From Owenia fusiformis (taxonomy: Eukaryota > Annelida > Polychaeta > Sabellida > Oweniidae), in NCBI GenBank assembly GCA_903813345.2, contig CAIIXF020000009.1, positions 28,556,740-28,620,739 of the forward strand: a stretch of 64,000 nt of DNA, written 5' to 3'. A program made the position numbers and the translations under genes. Positions 39,601-46,161 of the stretch are shown in pieces. The notes beneath the pieces were generated by a model that saw only the letters and a list, made by a program, of their open reading frames with translations, did not search any database and was not told the DNA's origin. Position 1 is the stretch's first letter, and the number at the start of each line of letters is the position of its first letter.

Positions 39601-42600
39601 ATAAATCGTGATTGAATATATGATCATGTAAGACAAAGGATAATGATGGGGTACATCTTGAAATAAATCGTTATTGAATATGTGATCATGTAAGACAAAG
39701 GATAATGATGAGATGCATCTTGAAATAAATTGTGATTGAATATTTGATTATGTAAGACAAAGGATAATGATGGGATGCATCTTGAAATAAATGGTGATTG
39801 AATAAATGATCATGTAAGACAAAGGATAATGATGGGGTACATCTTGAAATAAATGGTGATTGAATATATTATCATGTAAGACAAAGGATAATGATGGGAT
39901 GCATCTTGAAATAAACCTTGATTGAATATATGATCATGTAAAACAAAGAATAATGATGGGGTACATCTTGAAATATATCAAAATATATTCATTGCGCTTA
40001 AAACAAATATGCTTAATCTAACAAATGTTTAAAAACTCAAAACATCAAAACAAATTCAATATAATATCTAACAAACATTAAAAACAGCTTCTTCATGAAC
40101 TTCTTTTAGTCTACCTCTCCAGAAATAATCCTTGCGAGAACCTTTGGGAAATAAGTACATCATACATCTATTGCATACTGTACAAAAATGTTAAGGAAAT
40201 AAAAAATAGCTGATTTTAAACGACATGATACAAATATTTCCATTTTATACAACATGGCATAAAACAATACACATGTAGTCTATCATGTCAAACTGTTCCG
40301 CCTTACCTCCTGCTGTTTTAGTTTTGCGTAATTTCCCTCCACCAGCCCCTCCCCCTCCTGAGGCTGCCTGTTTTGGAGATTTGTGCTTGGGAGCTGTAGG
40401 CCCACTGTTTCCATAGGAACCATTAACATAGAGACTGAAGCCATGTTCTTTTTGTTCAAGTTCAATCTCCTGTTGACTTTTCTGTTTCAATTTTTTGACC
40501 AATCTGAAAAAAGAAATACATTAAGATTAAGGTATAAAATATTTAAGTTAATTACTCCGATGCGATAGGTAGTTACCAGTTTTGCCACCAGGTGGCTGAT
40601 TCGGGGGAGATAACATGGCAGGGTATTACAAAGTTCCCTTAAACTTCAATATTCATCAGTTTTAGTGGTTCACTTTTCATATTACCCTTATGTATCTCTT
40701 AGTTATACAAATTAAAATATGTCCAGTAAAGGAAAATGTTATCTGCCCAACAAAAGAAAAGATATTTCACTTTTTGTGGTTTTACAACATGGGGTCTATG
40801 GGGGATCTCCCCGACCTAGAAGTCACATTTTCAAAGAAAATTAAATTTTCAAAGTTGATAAACACTTATCAAAACCACATTTCTAGATGTAGTTTTACAT
40901 GTACGATTCAAAATATGACATCAGTTTGACTGTTTTTTTAAATTTTTAATGACGTAAATCAAGATTATTTCTACTCGCACCTAGTTATTGCCTAATGTTA
41001 TTCTGCCTTTAAAATAACATGAAATGGAAGAGCAAAATGTTAATCTTAATTTCCCTTCAGTTGTATAAAGGATGATTTCTTAGCATTAGTTTCCCTATTC
41101 CACTTTAATTCAGCTTATGTATCTCATATTTGCATAATAATTACATGTACTATAAAACATGGATACTTACTTATTCCTCTGTTGAAGGAGTAACAGATAT
41201 TCCTCATAGTTTTTGTCTACTTCTTTCTGTGAAAGCTTACTCTGTAAACAAAGTAAAATATTTGCATACTTTATAATGATTATCTCTTATGTATTTCAAC
41301 TTAAGTGCATTTTGTGCCTGGGGGGATCAGTCATGTATAAGGATTTCTTAACAACTTGTCGAAATTTGATTGCAGGCAAAATGTCATCTTATTTTTATCG
41401 AGGCATGCTGAGATTAGAAAATTTATTAGAAAAATGGCAACACAGGTTTTTAAGCAAATGGTCTAAAAATGAATTTCGCAAGACAAAAATGGAGGCCATT
41501 TTGAAAATAGGCCAGCTTTTGAACCAGGAGTCATAAGGGGTTTTTTCTCAATTGATGTTGAACAAAATAACTTAAAACAGGAATCCCATTGACAGAGGTT
41601 TTAAAACTGGCAAATTGTTGACAGACTGACAGACAGACGGACAAGTGAATGATTGCAATAGCTCACCATGTGAGCTAATAATAAGTCCCAATATAGACTG
41701 TTGTCTTCTGTTTCATTCTATATGATAAGATAAGATAACCAAGGAAACAAATCACTCAACTGACTCAAAACATCACTCGAGTGAACAACATCACTCACCT
41801 GAATATCATCTGGTGGAATTTTCAGATTCACATCTGCTTTGCCCCACTTCTTACGTCCTCCTGAAAAATAATTTGTGAGTATACAGACAGGATTGACATA
41901 TGAATTAATTTTATGAAGGCCCCCACGAAGTAGGCAGTTCCTTTTGTACTATGGAACGGGCTTGGACCATTCACGTGACCTAAGTCCCGCCTTTGTTATA
42001 TGGCAAATCATCAAGGCAACTGCCAAGTTGTCAAATGATGTGATTGTGGTTCCAATATATGACGTACATGTATCACATAAACTTACTACGATGGCAGTCA
42101 CATATGTACCCCATCAAATAACTACAAACAAACAAATAATTGTGGTGGAAAATTGTTTTGTTTTTTTTTCTTTTAAAATAGTCTTTATTTCATTCATTTA
42201 CTAAATATATAGACAGTACATGATTTATAAAAACAGGTTTACATAATCTCATTGCAGTAGTTTGGATAATAAATTCCATTTGGAACAATAATACACATTT
42301 TTTCTACAATTAATTTCATATTTTAACATAAAAAGTATCTTTTCAAATGTTCTTTGTTCTTTACTATTCAGTTCTAAAATGTAGGATTTGTAAATGCTGT
42401 AAGCAACTATACTTGTAAAATAATTCAGAAAATTAGTTTGAGAGTCTTGGCCATTATAACCAATTATTATTTTTCTATACGAAATATTGAGACCACATGT
42501 GTTGTATATAAATTTCCATATATCCTTTGACAAACAACATTCAAAAAGAATATGTTTCAAATCACATAAGTGATTGCAAATACTACAATGATAATAATTT

Positions 42601-45076
42601 GTTATACCATAGATAAATAAGTCAGTTAACCCAGGAAGTATGTTATTAATTAGTTTGAAATTAAAATTGGCAACTTTTTTGTCTTTAATCTTGATGATCT
42701 TGCTAACAAAAAAATTCTGCCAATTTATTTCATCTATTTTACATTGATTTGTTATACAGAAATCTTTTTCCCATTTTTTTGAGACAAACCATTTTTCAGA
42801 TTTTTTATTCTTCAATATGTTATAAAAGAAATTGGATTTTTGGCCTCTAAAATCTAATTGAACATTTTTTACTTTGAAATTGAGTTTTCTTGATATATTT
42901 GTGAAGTTTGCTTGTTCTATGTTAATGATTTTTTTTATTGATTTCATTGCAATTGAGACTTGAAAATATTCTGAAATCCAATTTATTTTATTCCTCAATT
43001 TTTCTAGAATATAGTTTACATTTAAAAAATCATTTCGAATGATAAGATCTTTGACATAAATAATACCACTATCTATCCAAGATTTTAAGAAAAGTGGTTT
43101 GCCTTTTAATTGAAATAATCTGTTATTCCATATGGTTTGCTGGACTATTTCATGGTGTTTCAGATTTTTTATTTCATCAAGATCAAAAGTGGTGGAAAAT
43201 TGTGATAATATCAATATTTTTTTCTGGTATTACAGGGTGTCCAAAAAAAAACAGGAACGTAACAAAGTTGAATAACTCGGTCAATTTTGCATATTTTGCC
43301 TTGATATTTAAGAATTGTTTAGTTCATTCAATGTGAATTTTGTTCTGAAAGTTTGATGATAATCTATTTATTGTGTCAAAAACTACAGTCCTTTACAAAA
43401 CATGCTCAAAGTGGGCACTTCTCCTCTCTATGCACAAACGAATCCTGCGAACAAAGTTGTTAATGACCCTTACCTATACACATTAATGTGGATGGTAAAT
43501 ATTGGGGTAGTTATTGCCCTCTTAAGATTGTTAGGGGCCTGTCAGTATACACATTGGCTTTGAGAAATCCTCAAAGATAAAAATTTGGGGGATTTAGATC
43601 AGGCTGCCCATATGGTTTGCGTTCTGCAACTGATGAGCTGACCACCAAAGCATTGCCTAAACCATTTCAGCATATCATTTGCAATGTTGGGGTGGTATTA
43701 GCTTGTTGAAACCACTGCTTAATTATCTCCTTAGATGTCCCTTCTGGTGCTTAGTGACCTCCAAAACTTGGTGAGAACTTACTGGTCCTTGTTCATGGTG
43801 ATAGCAAGTCCCCAGTCACCTTCGAACCAAAAGGGACTGATGATTCCATGTTTCCTCATTGCCACCCAGGGAGTGTATTGTTCAGAATGCAATGGATGCT
43901 TTAACACTTCATCAGGGGGATGTAAGTCCCAGTAGCAATTGTTCTTGGAACAAACTTGTCCATTCAGAAAGACTTGTGTGTAGGAGGATCATCAACAGCT
44001 TTGTTCACCGGATTGAATTGTGCATAGAGATGAGATTTGCACATTTGGGGCATGTTTTGTAAGGGGCGGGGTCAAAATATCAATGTTCATATGGAGACGA
44101 AAGTAATTTCGTTTGGACAACAACCCCCCACCCCCCCTCTAGACGAAAGCTTAGGTCACTTAAAAAAACATTGATTTTGAGAGGCATAATCGTATCCTAT
44201 TTGCCGGGTTATTATTACGGTGAATTAACACACGTTCGCAATTTAACTGCATTGAACTCTTCAAAAGGAGGAGGGAAAAGTACGGAATTTATTTGAAAAA
44301 TGATCGAATTATCGTCTTTATCTACCGATATTTTGGACCTATCACACAAAAAAGCTCACGAACTATTGAAAACAAGCCTTTTTATCAGAACATAGCGCCA
44401 GAAAAAGTGGGAGAGTCCAATTATTTTTTGTATATCAGATCCGAATTATCGATGTTTTTTTGGTCAACGAAAGTGCCCAAAAACCCCCTCCCCCCTCGCG
44501 AAAGTACTTTCGTCTCCATATGAACATCGATATTTTGACCCCGCCCCTAAGGAGCTGTAGTTTTTGACTCCATTGGTAGATTATTATCAAACTTTCACAA
44601 CGAAATTCACATTGAATGAACTAAATAATTCTGAAATTTCAAGGCAAAATATGCAAAATTGACCGAGTTATTCAACTTTCTTACGGTCCTGTTTTTTTTG
44701 GACACCCTGTACCTTCATTATACATCATTATCATCCTTCTGTGCAATATATAAGCCGCTGATCATATAAATTCGTATTTTAAAGGTCACTATTATTCAGC
44801 TGTCCAGTGCTCCGTGGGAGAGCCATAAGTTACTCCTTGTTGCGCGTTAAAAAAGGCAAGAACTTAACTTCGACATGTGAGTGTTAAAGTGGGGGACAAA
44901 AATAAACCTCAACCATCAAAAGTTGTCACAATGAGCTAAATTCTAAGTTTCGTGCCTGAAACTCTCCCAAGCGGTAGAAAAATAATTCCCATTCACATTA
45001 AGTAGCACAATAAATGAATCCAAAGCTTCATACCTGCAAATGATGGATAAATCCCAAATCGAACGAATGTTTTCAT
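15629..45076 (-). CDS. KATNIP: Katanin-interacting protein (KATNIP/KIAA0556-like)
   Basis: 35 coding exons (minus, 5' to 3'): 45034-45076, 41799-41860, 41171-41241, 40307-40503, 38605-38784, 37629-37729, 37152-37310, 36976-37041, 36428-36596, 35895-36026, 35094-35266, 34600-34745, 33999-34221, 33191-33436, 32632-32775, 31840-32341, 31148-31346, 30548-30657, 30213-30380, 29545-29842, 29117-29261, 28760-28957, 28079-28216, 27310-27453, 23616-23763, 22226-22403, 21570-21735, 21112-21281, 20649-20710, 20154-20264, 19024-19163, 18119-18220, 17710-17870, 16503-16600, 15629-15684. The sum is 5406 nt, 1801 aa plus stop, with all phases consistent. Matches to human KATNIP, from memory, include HGFSLYVNG near the N-terminus, WLAPVLPNM and the C-terminal ALRP. 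In vertebrates KATNIP is a ciliary base and microtubule protein that interacts with katanin and is linked to Joubert syndrome (family knowledge). The extra length over the human protein (about 1618 aa) lies mostly in acidic and Ser/Thr-rich linkers. Exon 13 could instead end at 34008. Confidence 0.93.
15940..16322. mobile_element. Second copy of the GACGG / GTGTGAGCC repeat family
   Basis: This closely matches 12060-12280 joined to 12600-12686: the AAATCCTAAAACTAATGTC block, then a GACGGACGGACC tract, then CCCATAGGCTCACTGTGTGAGCC. It lies in the last KATNIP intron and is shorter than the first copy by an internal deletion of about 300 bp. Confidence 0.7.
17525..17690. repeat. Minisatellite, about 56 bp x 3
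   Basis: About three units share GAATGCAAAAATTGCT, then GAGTTATCACATGGTACTCC. It lies in the intron just downstream (transcript sense) of KATNIP exon 33, starting about 20 bp from the exon's donor. Confidence 0.7.
18245..18672. mobile_element. CAGTAAAACC-family MITE interrupted by another MITE
   Basis: Outer ends: TACTGTAAAA then GAGGTGTTCAGAT on the left; AGGTGTTCAGATTTACAGG and TTTACTATA on the right. An inner element (18296-18635) with its own inverted ends, CAAGGAGGATTGACTCCCAG and CTGGGAGCCAATCCTCCTTG, sits inside the outer one. The same inner family occurs at 45097-45224. Both lie in a KATNIP intron. Confidence 0.65.
18982..19039 (-). repeat. KATNIP: Triplicated 5' splice site of KATNIP exon 31
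   Basis: The exon ends with AATATG then the donor GTAAGT. Two further copies of TATGGTAAG follow downstream in the transcript, spaced 19 and 19 bp, so three consensus-like donors lie in a row (about 19020, 19001 and 18982 on the plus strand). The first keeps the frame with exon 32; using the others would add 19 or 38 nt and shift it. Confidence 0.7.
19405..20052. mobile_element. Foldback element with 16-bp tandem repeats in each arm
   Basis: The left arm has about five copies of CCAAGACAACTGGTAC, flanked by TCAACTCG. The right arm has about four copies of the complement (CTTGGGTACGAGTTGT) and ends GAGTTGACCAG. The interior (about 19500-19980) is AT-rich with no coding signal. It lies between KATNIP exons 31 and 30. 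Confidence 0.75.
20870..21010. mobile_element. AATTTGG-rich MITE-like repeat, second copy
   Basis: Shared blocks with the 13870 copy are TACTGTACTT, CTTAATTTGG, TTTGGCGGC and GTACTAATTTACAT, in opposite orientation. It lies in the KATNIP intron between exons 28 and 29. Confidence 0.5.
22319..23136 (-). repeat. KATNIP: 117-bp tandem array spanning KATNIP exon 26 and its acceptor, 7 copies
   Basis: Seven units start at spacings of exactly 117 bp (TTGAATACC at 22396, 22513 and so on to 23098). Each holds the first part of exon 26, its acceptor CTTTCTATAG and about 36 bp of upstream intron. Only the copy nearest the donor (22226-22403) continues into the rest of the exon. Copies are almost identical; copy 2 has a Leu-to-Arg type change (GCACGTTC for GCAAGTTC). 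Because 117 is a multiple of three and the intron part has no stop, the frame is open across all copies. The 36-nt intron-derived piece is too short to be removed as an intron. Confidence 0.92.
24805..25533 (+). mobile_element. Penelope-like retroelement 3' part with GIY-YIG endonuclease
   Basis: An open frame encodes a domain with V-I-Y-K-I-D-C, Y-V-G-E-T-K-R and R-x-R-E-H, the GIY-YIG signature in the arrangement seen at the C-terminus of Penelope-like elements. The CKDC motif beside it fits the same family. The reverse transcriptase part is missing, so the copy is 5'-truncated; the real coding similarity starts near 24900. About 230 bp downstream is a small hairpin (GACTAA/TTAGTC, 25765-25782) followed by CGAAAG and AATAAA-like sequence. 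It lies antisense in a KATNIP intron. Confidence 0.75.
27645..27895. repeat. Minisatellite, 19-bp unit, about 13 copies
   Basis: Units of the type AAATGCAATTTCAATGGAG vary at a few positions (CTGTTTCTATGG). It lies in the KATNIP intron between exons 24 and 23. Three overlapping open frames here are repeat artefacts. Confidence 0.85.
28455..28565. repeat. Dispersed repeat of about 110-140 bp (ATGTCACC family)
   Basis: Four related copies: 24706-24810, 28455-28565, 38275-38415 and 60880-60990. They share AATGTCACCACCTG, TTGTTACAGAC, CCAAACACCA, GGAGACCATAACAATATG and GTGACATAAT. No inverted ends or coding potential is visible. Low-copy SINE-like or MITE-like; class not determined. Confidence 0.6.
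31404..31596. mobile_element. MITE with about 48-bp inverted ends
   Basis: The left arm ATAAATCCTGCCACCTTTGA with GATATATTGGC is matched by GCCAATATATC and GATGACAGGATTTAT on the right. It lies in the KATNIP intron between exons 16 and 17. Confidence 0.7.
32790..32985. mobile_element. Decayed mariner-type MITE
   Basis: The left end ACAGGGTGAGCCAAAAAAGG resembles the CAGGGTG ends of the elements at 43231 and 48033. The right end AAGTTACCTTTTTTGG is a partial complement but lacks the final bases. It begins only 15 bp upstream (transcript sense) of KATNIP exon 15. Confidence 0.5.
36717..36880. mobile_element. MITE related to 4745-4915
   Basis: It carries ATGTTAAATGAACCTC, GTGGAACA, TGTTCCACTTAG and AGGTTTTACTGTATA, matching the 4745 element in inverted orientation. 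It lies in the KATNIP intron between exons 9 and 8. Confidence 0.55.
37295..37440 (-). repeat. KATNIP: 30-bp tandem array of the KATNIP exon 7 acceptor, 5 copies
   Basis: Five units ATGCCTCATAAGCTACA..AATAATG start at the exon 7 boundary (exon 37152-37310) and run into the upstream intron. On the transcript strand each unit contains ATTATTTGTAG (or CTGTAG) followed by CTTATGAGGCAT, so the acceptor and about 13 nt of the exon start are copied four extra times. Confidence 0.85.
37855..38231. mobile_element. Two adjacent inverted-repeat elements
   Basis: 37855-37972 is a foldback with GTCACTATCGTTGCATAT and its complement ATGTGCAACTATAGTGAC. 37973-38231 has ends TATAACATACCTATGATGAT and ATCATCATAGGTATGTTATA. 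Both lie in the KATNIP intron between exons 6 and 5. Confidence 0.7.
38414..38604 (-). repeat. KATNIP: 47-bp minisatellite abutting the donor of KATNIP exon 5
   Basis: About four units of the type ATGGAAGATGACACTAGTGG, TGTTAATTTAAAACAG and ATTTTTGCTTT. The last unit runs straight into the exon 5 donor, whose complement reads GCTTAC at the exon edge (38605). The array therefore begins inside or next to the 5' splice site. Confidence 0.8.
38785..39975 (-). repeat. KATNIP: 62-bp minisatellite made of KATNIP exon 5 acceptor copies, about 20 units
   Basis: About twenty units of roughly 62 bp share CTTGAAATAAATCGCGATTG, AATATATGATCATGTAAGAC and AAAGGATAATGATGGG. The first unit includes the true acceptor: on the transcript strand each unit reads ATTTATTTCAAG followed by ATGCACC or a variant, the last bases of the intron and first bases of exon 5. 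So up to 19 decoy acceptors lie upstream of the real one. Units differ by a few substitutions; the array fills most of the intron's 3' half. Confidence 0.9.
41340..41690 (-). mobile_element. Partial copy of the GAGCTCACATGGTGAGC repeat family
   Basis: The blocks GAAAATAGGCCAGCTTTTG, ACCAGGAGTCATAAGGG, ACAGGAATCCCATTGACAG and AATGATTGCAATAGCTCACC match, in opposite orientation, the larger element at 56026-57222. It includes a short GACAGACGGAC tract. It lies in KATNIP intron 2 and is non-coding. Confidence 0.7.
42157..43188 (-). mobile_element. 5'-truncated LINE insertion (L1/Tx1-like C-terminus) with 15-bp target duplication
   Basis: An intact reading frame of about 310 codons ends in a Cys/His cluster (C-S-I-C..H-x-x-F-E-C-C..W-K-F-I), like the zinc-finger region after LINE reverse transcriptases. 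The region before it has a W-I-D-S-G-I-I-Y-V-K-D-L block, also typical of L1/Tx1 ORF2 C-termini. A T-rich tract at 42157-42170 on the plus strand is the poly(A) tail. The 15-bp sequence GTGGTGGAAAATTGT flanks it exactly (42142-42156 and 43189-43203). It lies in KATNIP intron 1, in the same orientation as the gene. Confidence 0.85.
43231..44711. mobile_element. Mariner/Tc-type element with long inverted repeats
   Basis: The ends are TA-CAGGGTGTCC and GGACACCCTG-TA, as in Tc1/mariner elements. Inverted similarity extends about 240 bp inward on both sides (for example CATTCAATGTGAATTT and AAATTCACATTGAATG). A coding relic on the plus strand near 43980-44060 reads R-I-I-N-S-F-V-H-R-I-E-L-C-I-E-M-R, like the C-terminus of a mariner-type transposase; no intact transposase remains. 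The right arm is interrupted by a second element at 44063-44547. It lies in KATNIP intron 1. Confidence 0.8.
44063..44547. mobile_element. Nested 485-bp MITE, Harbinger-like (TAA duplication)
   Basis: The ends are GGGGCGGGGTCAAAATATC and GATATTTTGACCCCGCCCC, with inner matches TTCATATGGAGACGAAAGTA and TACTTTCGTCTCCATATGAA. It is flanked by TAA on both sides (44060-44062 and 44548-44550), the 3-bp duplication typical of PIF/Harbinger elements. It splits the right inverted repeat of the mariner-type element: ATGTTTTGTAA resumes with GGAGCTGTAGTTTTTGAC, as in the left arm. Confidence 0.8.
45034..45076 (-). other. KATNIP: KATNIP exon 1 and start codon choice
   Basis: The ATG at 45074-45076 gives 14 codons plus one base and joins exon 2 in the correct frame (GRKKWGKADVNLKIPP). 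An upstream ATG at 45084-45086 has a good context (A at -3, G at +4) but is in another frame. After splicing it would stop early in exon 2, making a short overlapping uORF. The annotated start is the only one in this exon that keeps the conserved frame; an unseen upstream exon cannot be excluded. Confidence 0.7.
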
Positions 45077-46161
45077 GATTCGCCATATTTGTGATCCAAG
45101 GAGGATTGACTCCCAGAATGCAACATCAGGTAACCTTATTTACTCGTGACAGATTTCAAAATGGCGGAACGGCATTTTGAAAGCTGACACGTGTCATGTT
45201 GCATTCTGGGAGCCAATCCACATTGCGGCGCAAACGGGCTCCAAAATCACCTCAATATTTGAAGAGTCTGCATTAGCATGTGAATTCCACTTCAAATTTT
45301 TAAGTTCTTATTTGTCATTATGGACACGAATTCCACTATATCTAGACAGTGAACACCGCCTCTAATGCGCTGGATTGTCGTATGGACTTACATTAGGCCA
45401 ACACGATCCTCAGAGACCCAGAGGGTGCATGAATGCACCTAACTATATCTGGACTTAGGACGGCGAAAATAGAGCACTGAATACACTGAGGTAAGAATTT
45501 ATTACATGTGCGACAGAATGTAATTTCCATAGCTTTTGTAATTCTTTATGTCCCCCACTGTACACATCTCTCAAAGTGAGTAAGTCAGGCGATGAAAAGG
45601 GTAGTAAACTGGGATGTAAACAAAAACGACACGTAAAATGTACAGAACATTTTGTCAATAATTTAATTCTACTTTTCAAGTGTACTTACGATCCATGTCC
45701 AACCTCTATTTTGCCTAGTAATGCAAAACGAGCAAAAGATTTGGGATTTTCATTTAAATTTTTGCAGAATCCAATATGGCGGGTAAACAAATCAAGTGTC
45801 TCATAATGAAGTAATGGTTCCCAAATATTACCAGTTCTTTTGGAGTTTACAAAAAATATCATTCCATTAATGCTTTTTATGATTCGTTGTTATTGCTTTA
45901 GACACTAATATATTAATTTTATTACGGAAAGTTGATTATTTGTATCATTATCACAAATTTAAATGGAAAAATATAGCAAGTGTGTAGATGTAGGAGACAC
46001 CAATCCAAAATGGCAGCCCCCATGAAATATTTTTTAAAGTGTTAAAAAATCCTTATTATAGGATTTGTCTGGGTGTCGTGACGAAAACATGATACCATGT
46101 ACAAGATGAATCAACGTTTTTAACATTTCGTCTGGGATTTCGAATCCTTTATTCAGCGATC
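45077..46161. promoter_or_regulatory. Bidirectional promoter region of KATNIP and TSEN54
   Basis: The two start codons point away from each other, about 1.1 kb apart, with no other supported gene between. No TATA box is placed convincingly. A MITE occupies 45097-45224. The open frame at 45576-45806 has no recognisable similarity. Core promoter positions cannot be set from sequence alone. Confidence 0.55.
45097..45224. mobile_element. GGAGGATTGACTCCCAG-family MITE at the KATNIP start
   Basis: The ends AAGGAGGATTGACTCCCAG and CTGGGAGCCAATCC, with inner ATGCAACAT/ATGTTGCAT, form an inverted repeat of about 28 bp around a 70-bp centre. It lies 21 bp upstream of the annotated KATNIP start codon, so it is in the 5' leader or core promoter. 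A related element is at 18296-18635. Confidence 0.7.

Larger units (their letters stand above)
33191..41860 (-). other. KATNIP: KATNIP N-terminal and linker coding block (exons 2-14)
   Basis: Exons 2-5 encode a basic, helical region with Y-E-E-Y-L-L-L-L-Q-Q-R-N, then the conserved HGFSLYVNG segment and a Lys/Arg-rich stretch. Exons 6-9 encode very acidic sequence rich in Ser, Glu and Asp (YSEDFEEY; SDIHDDDD). Exons 10-13 are basic and Ser-rich. Exon 13 carries five RTPRN/RTARD-type heptamer repeats built from a 21-bp coding minisatellite. Exon 14 begins the first of the WG-containing modules. Confidence 0.85.

Noticed and set aside
38785-39975. CRISPR-like regular array and two open frames
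   Set aside because: Units are directly adjacent and about 62 bp with no unique spacers, in a eukaryotic intron; it is a minisatellite.
45120-45145. Possible RFX X-box near the ciliary gene KATNIP (GGTAACC half-site)
   Set aside because: Only a half-site is visible, and it lies inside a MITE; not enough to call.
45576-45806. Possible first exon of TSEN54 or a small gene
   Set aside because: No similarity to Sen54. The exon at 46162-46187 supplies the conserved I-L-S-A-E-E junction with the right phase.
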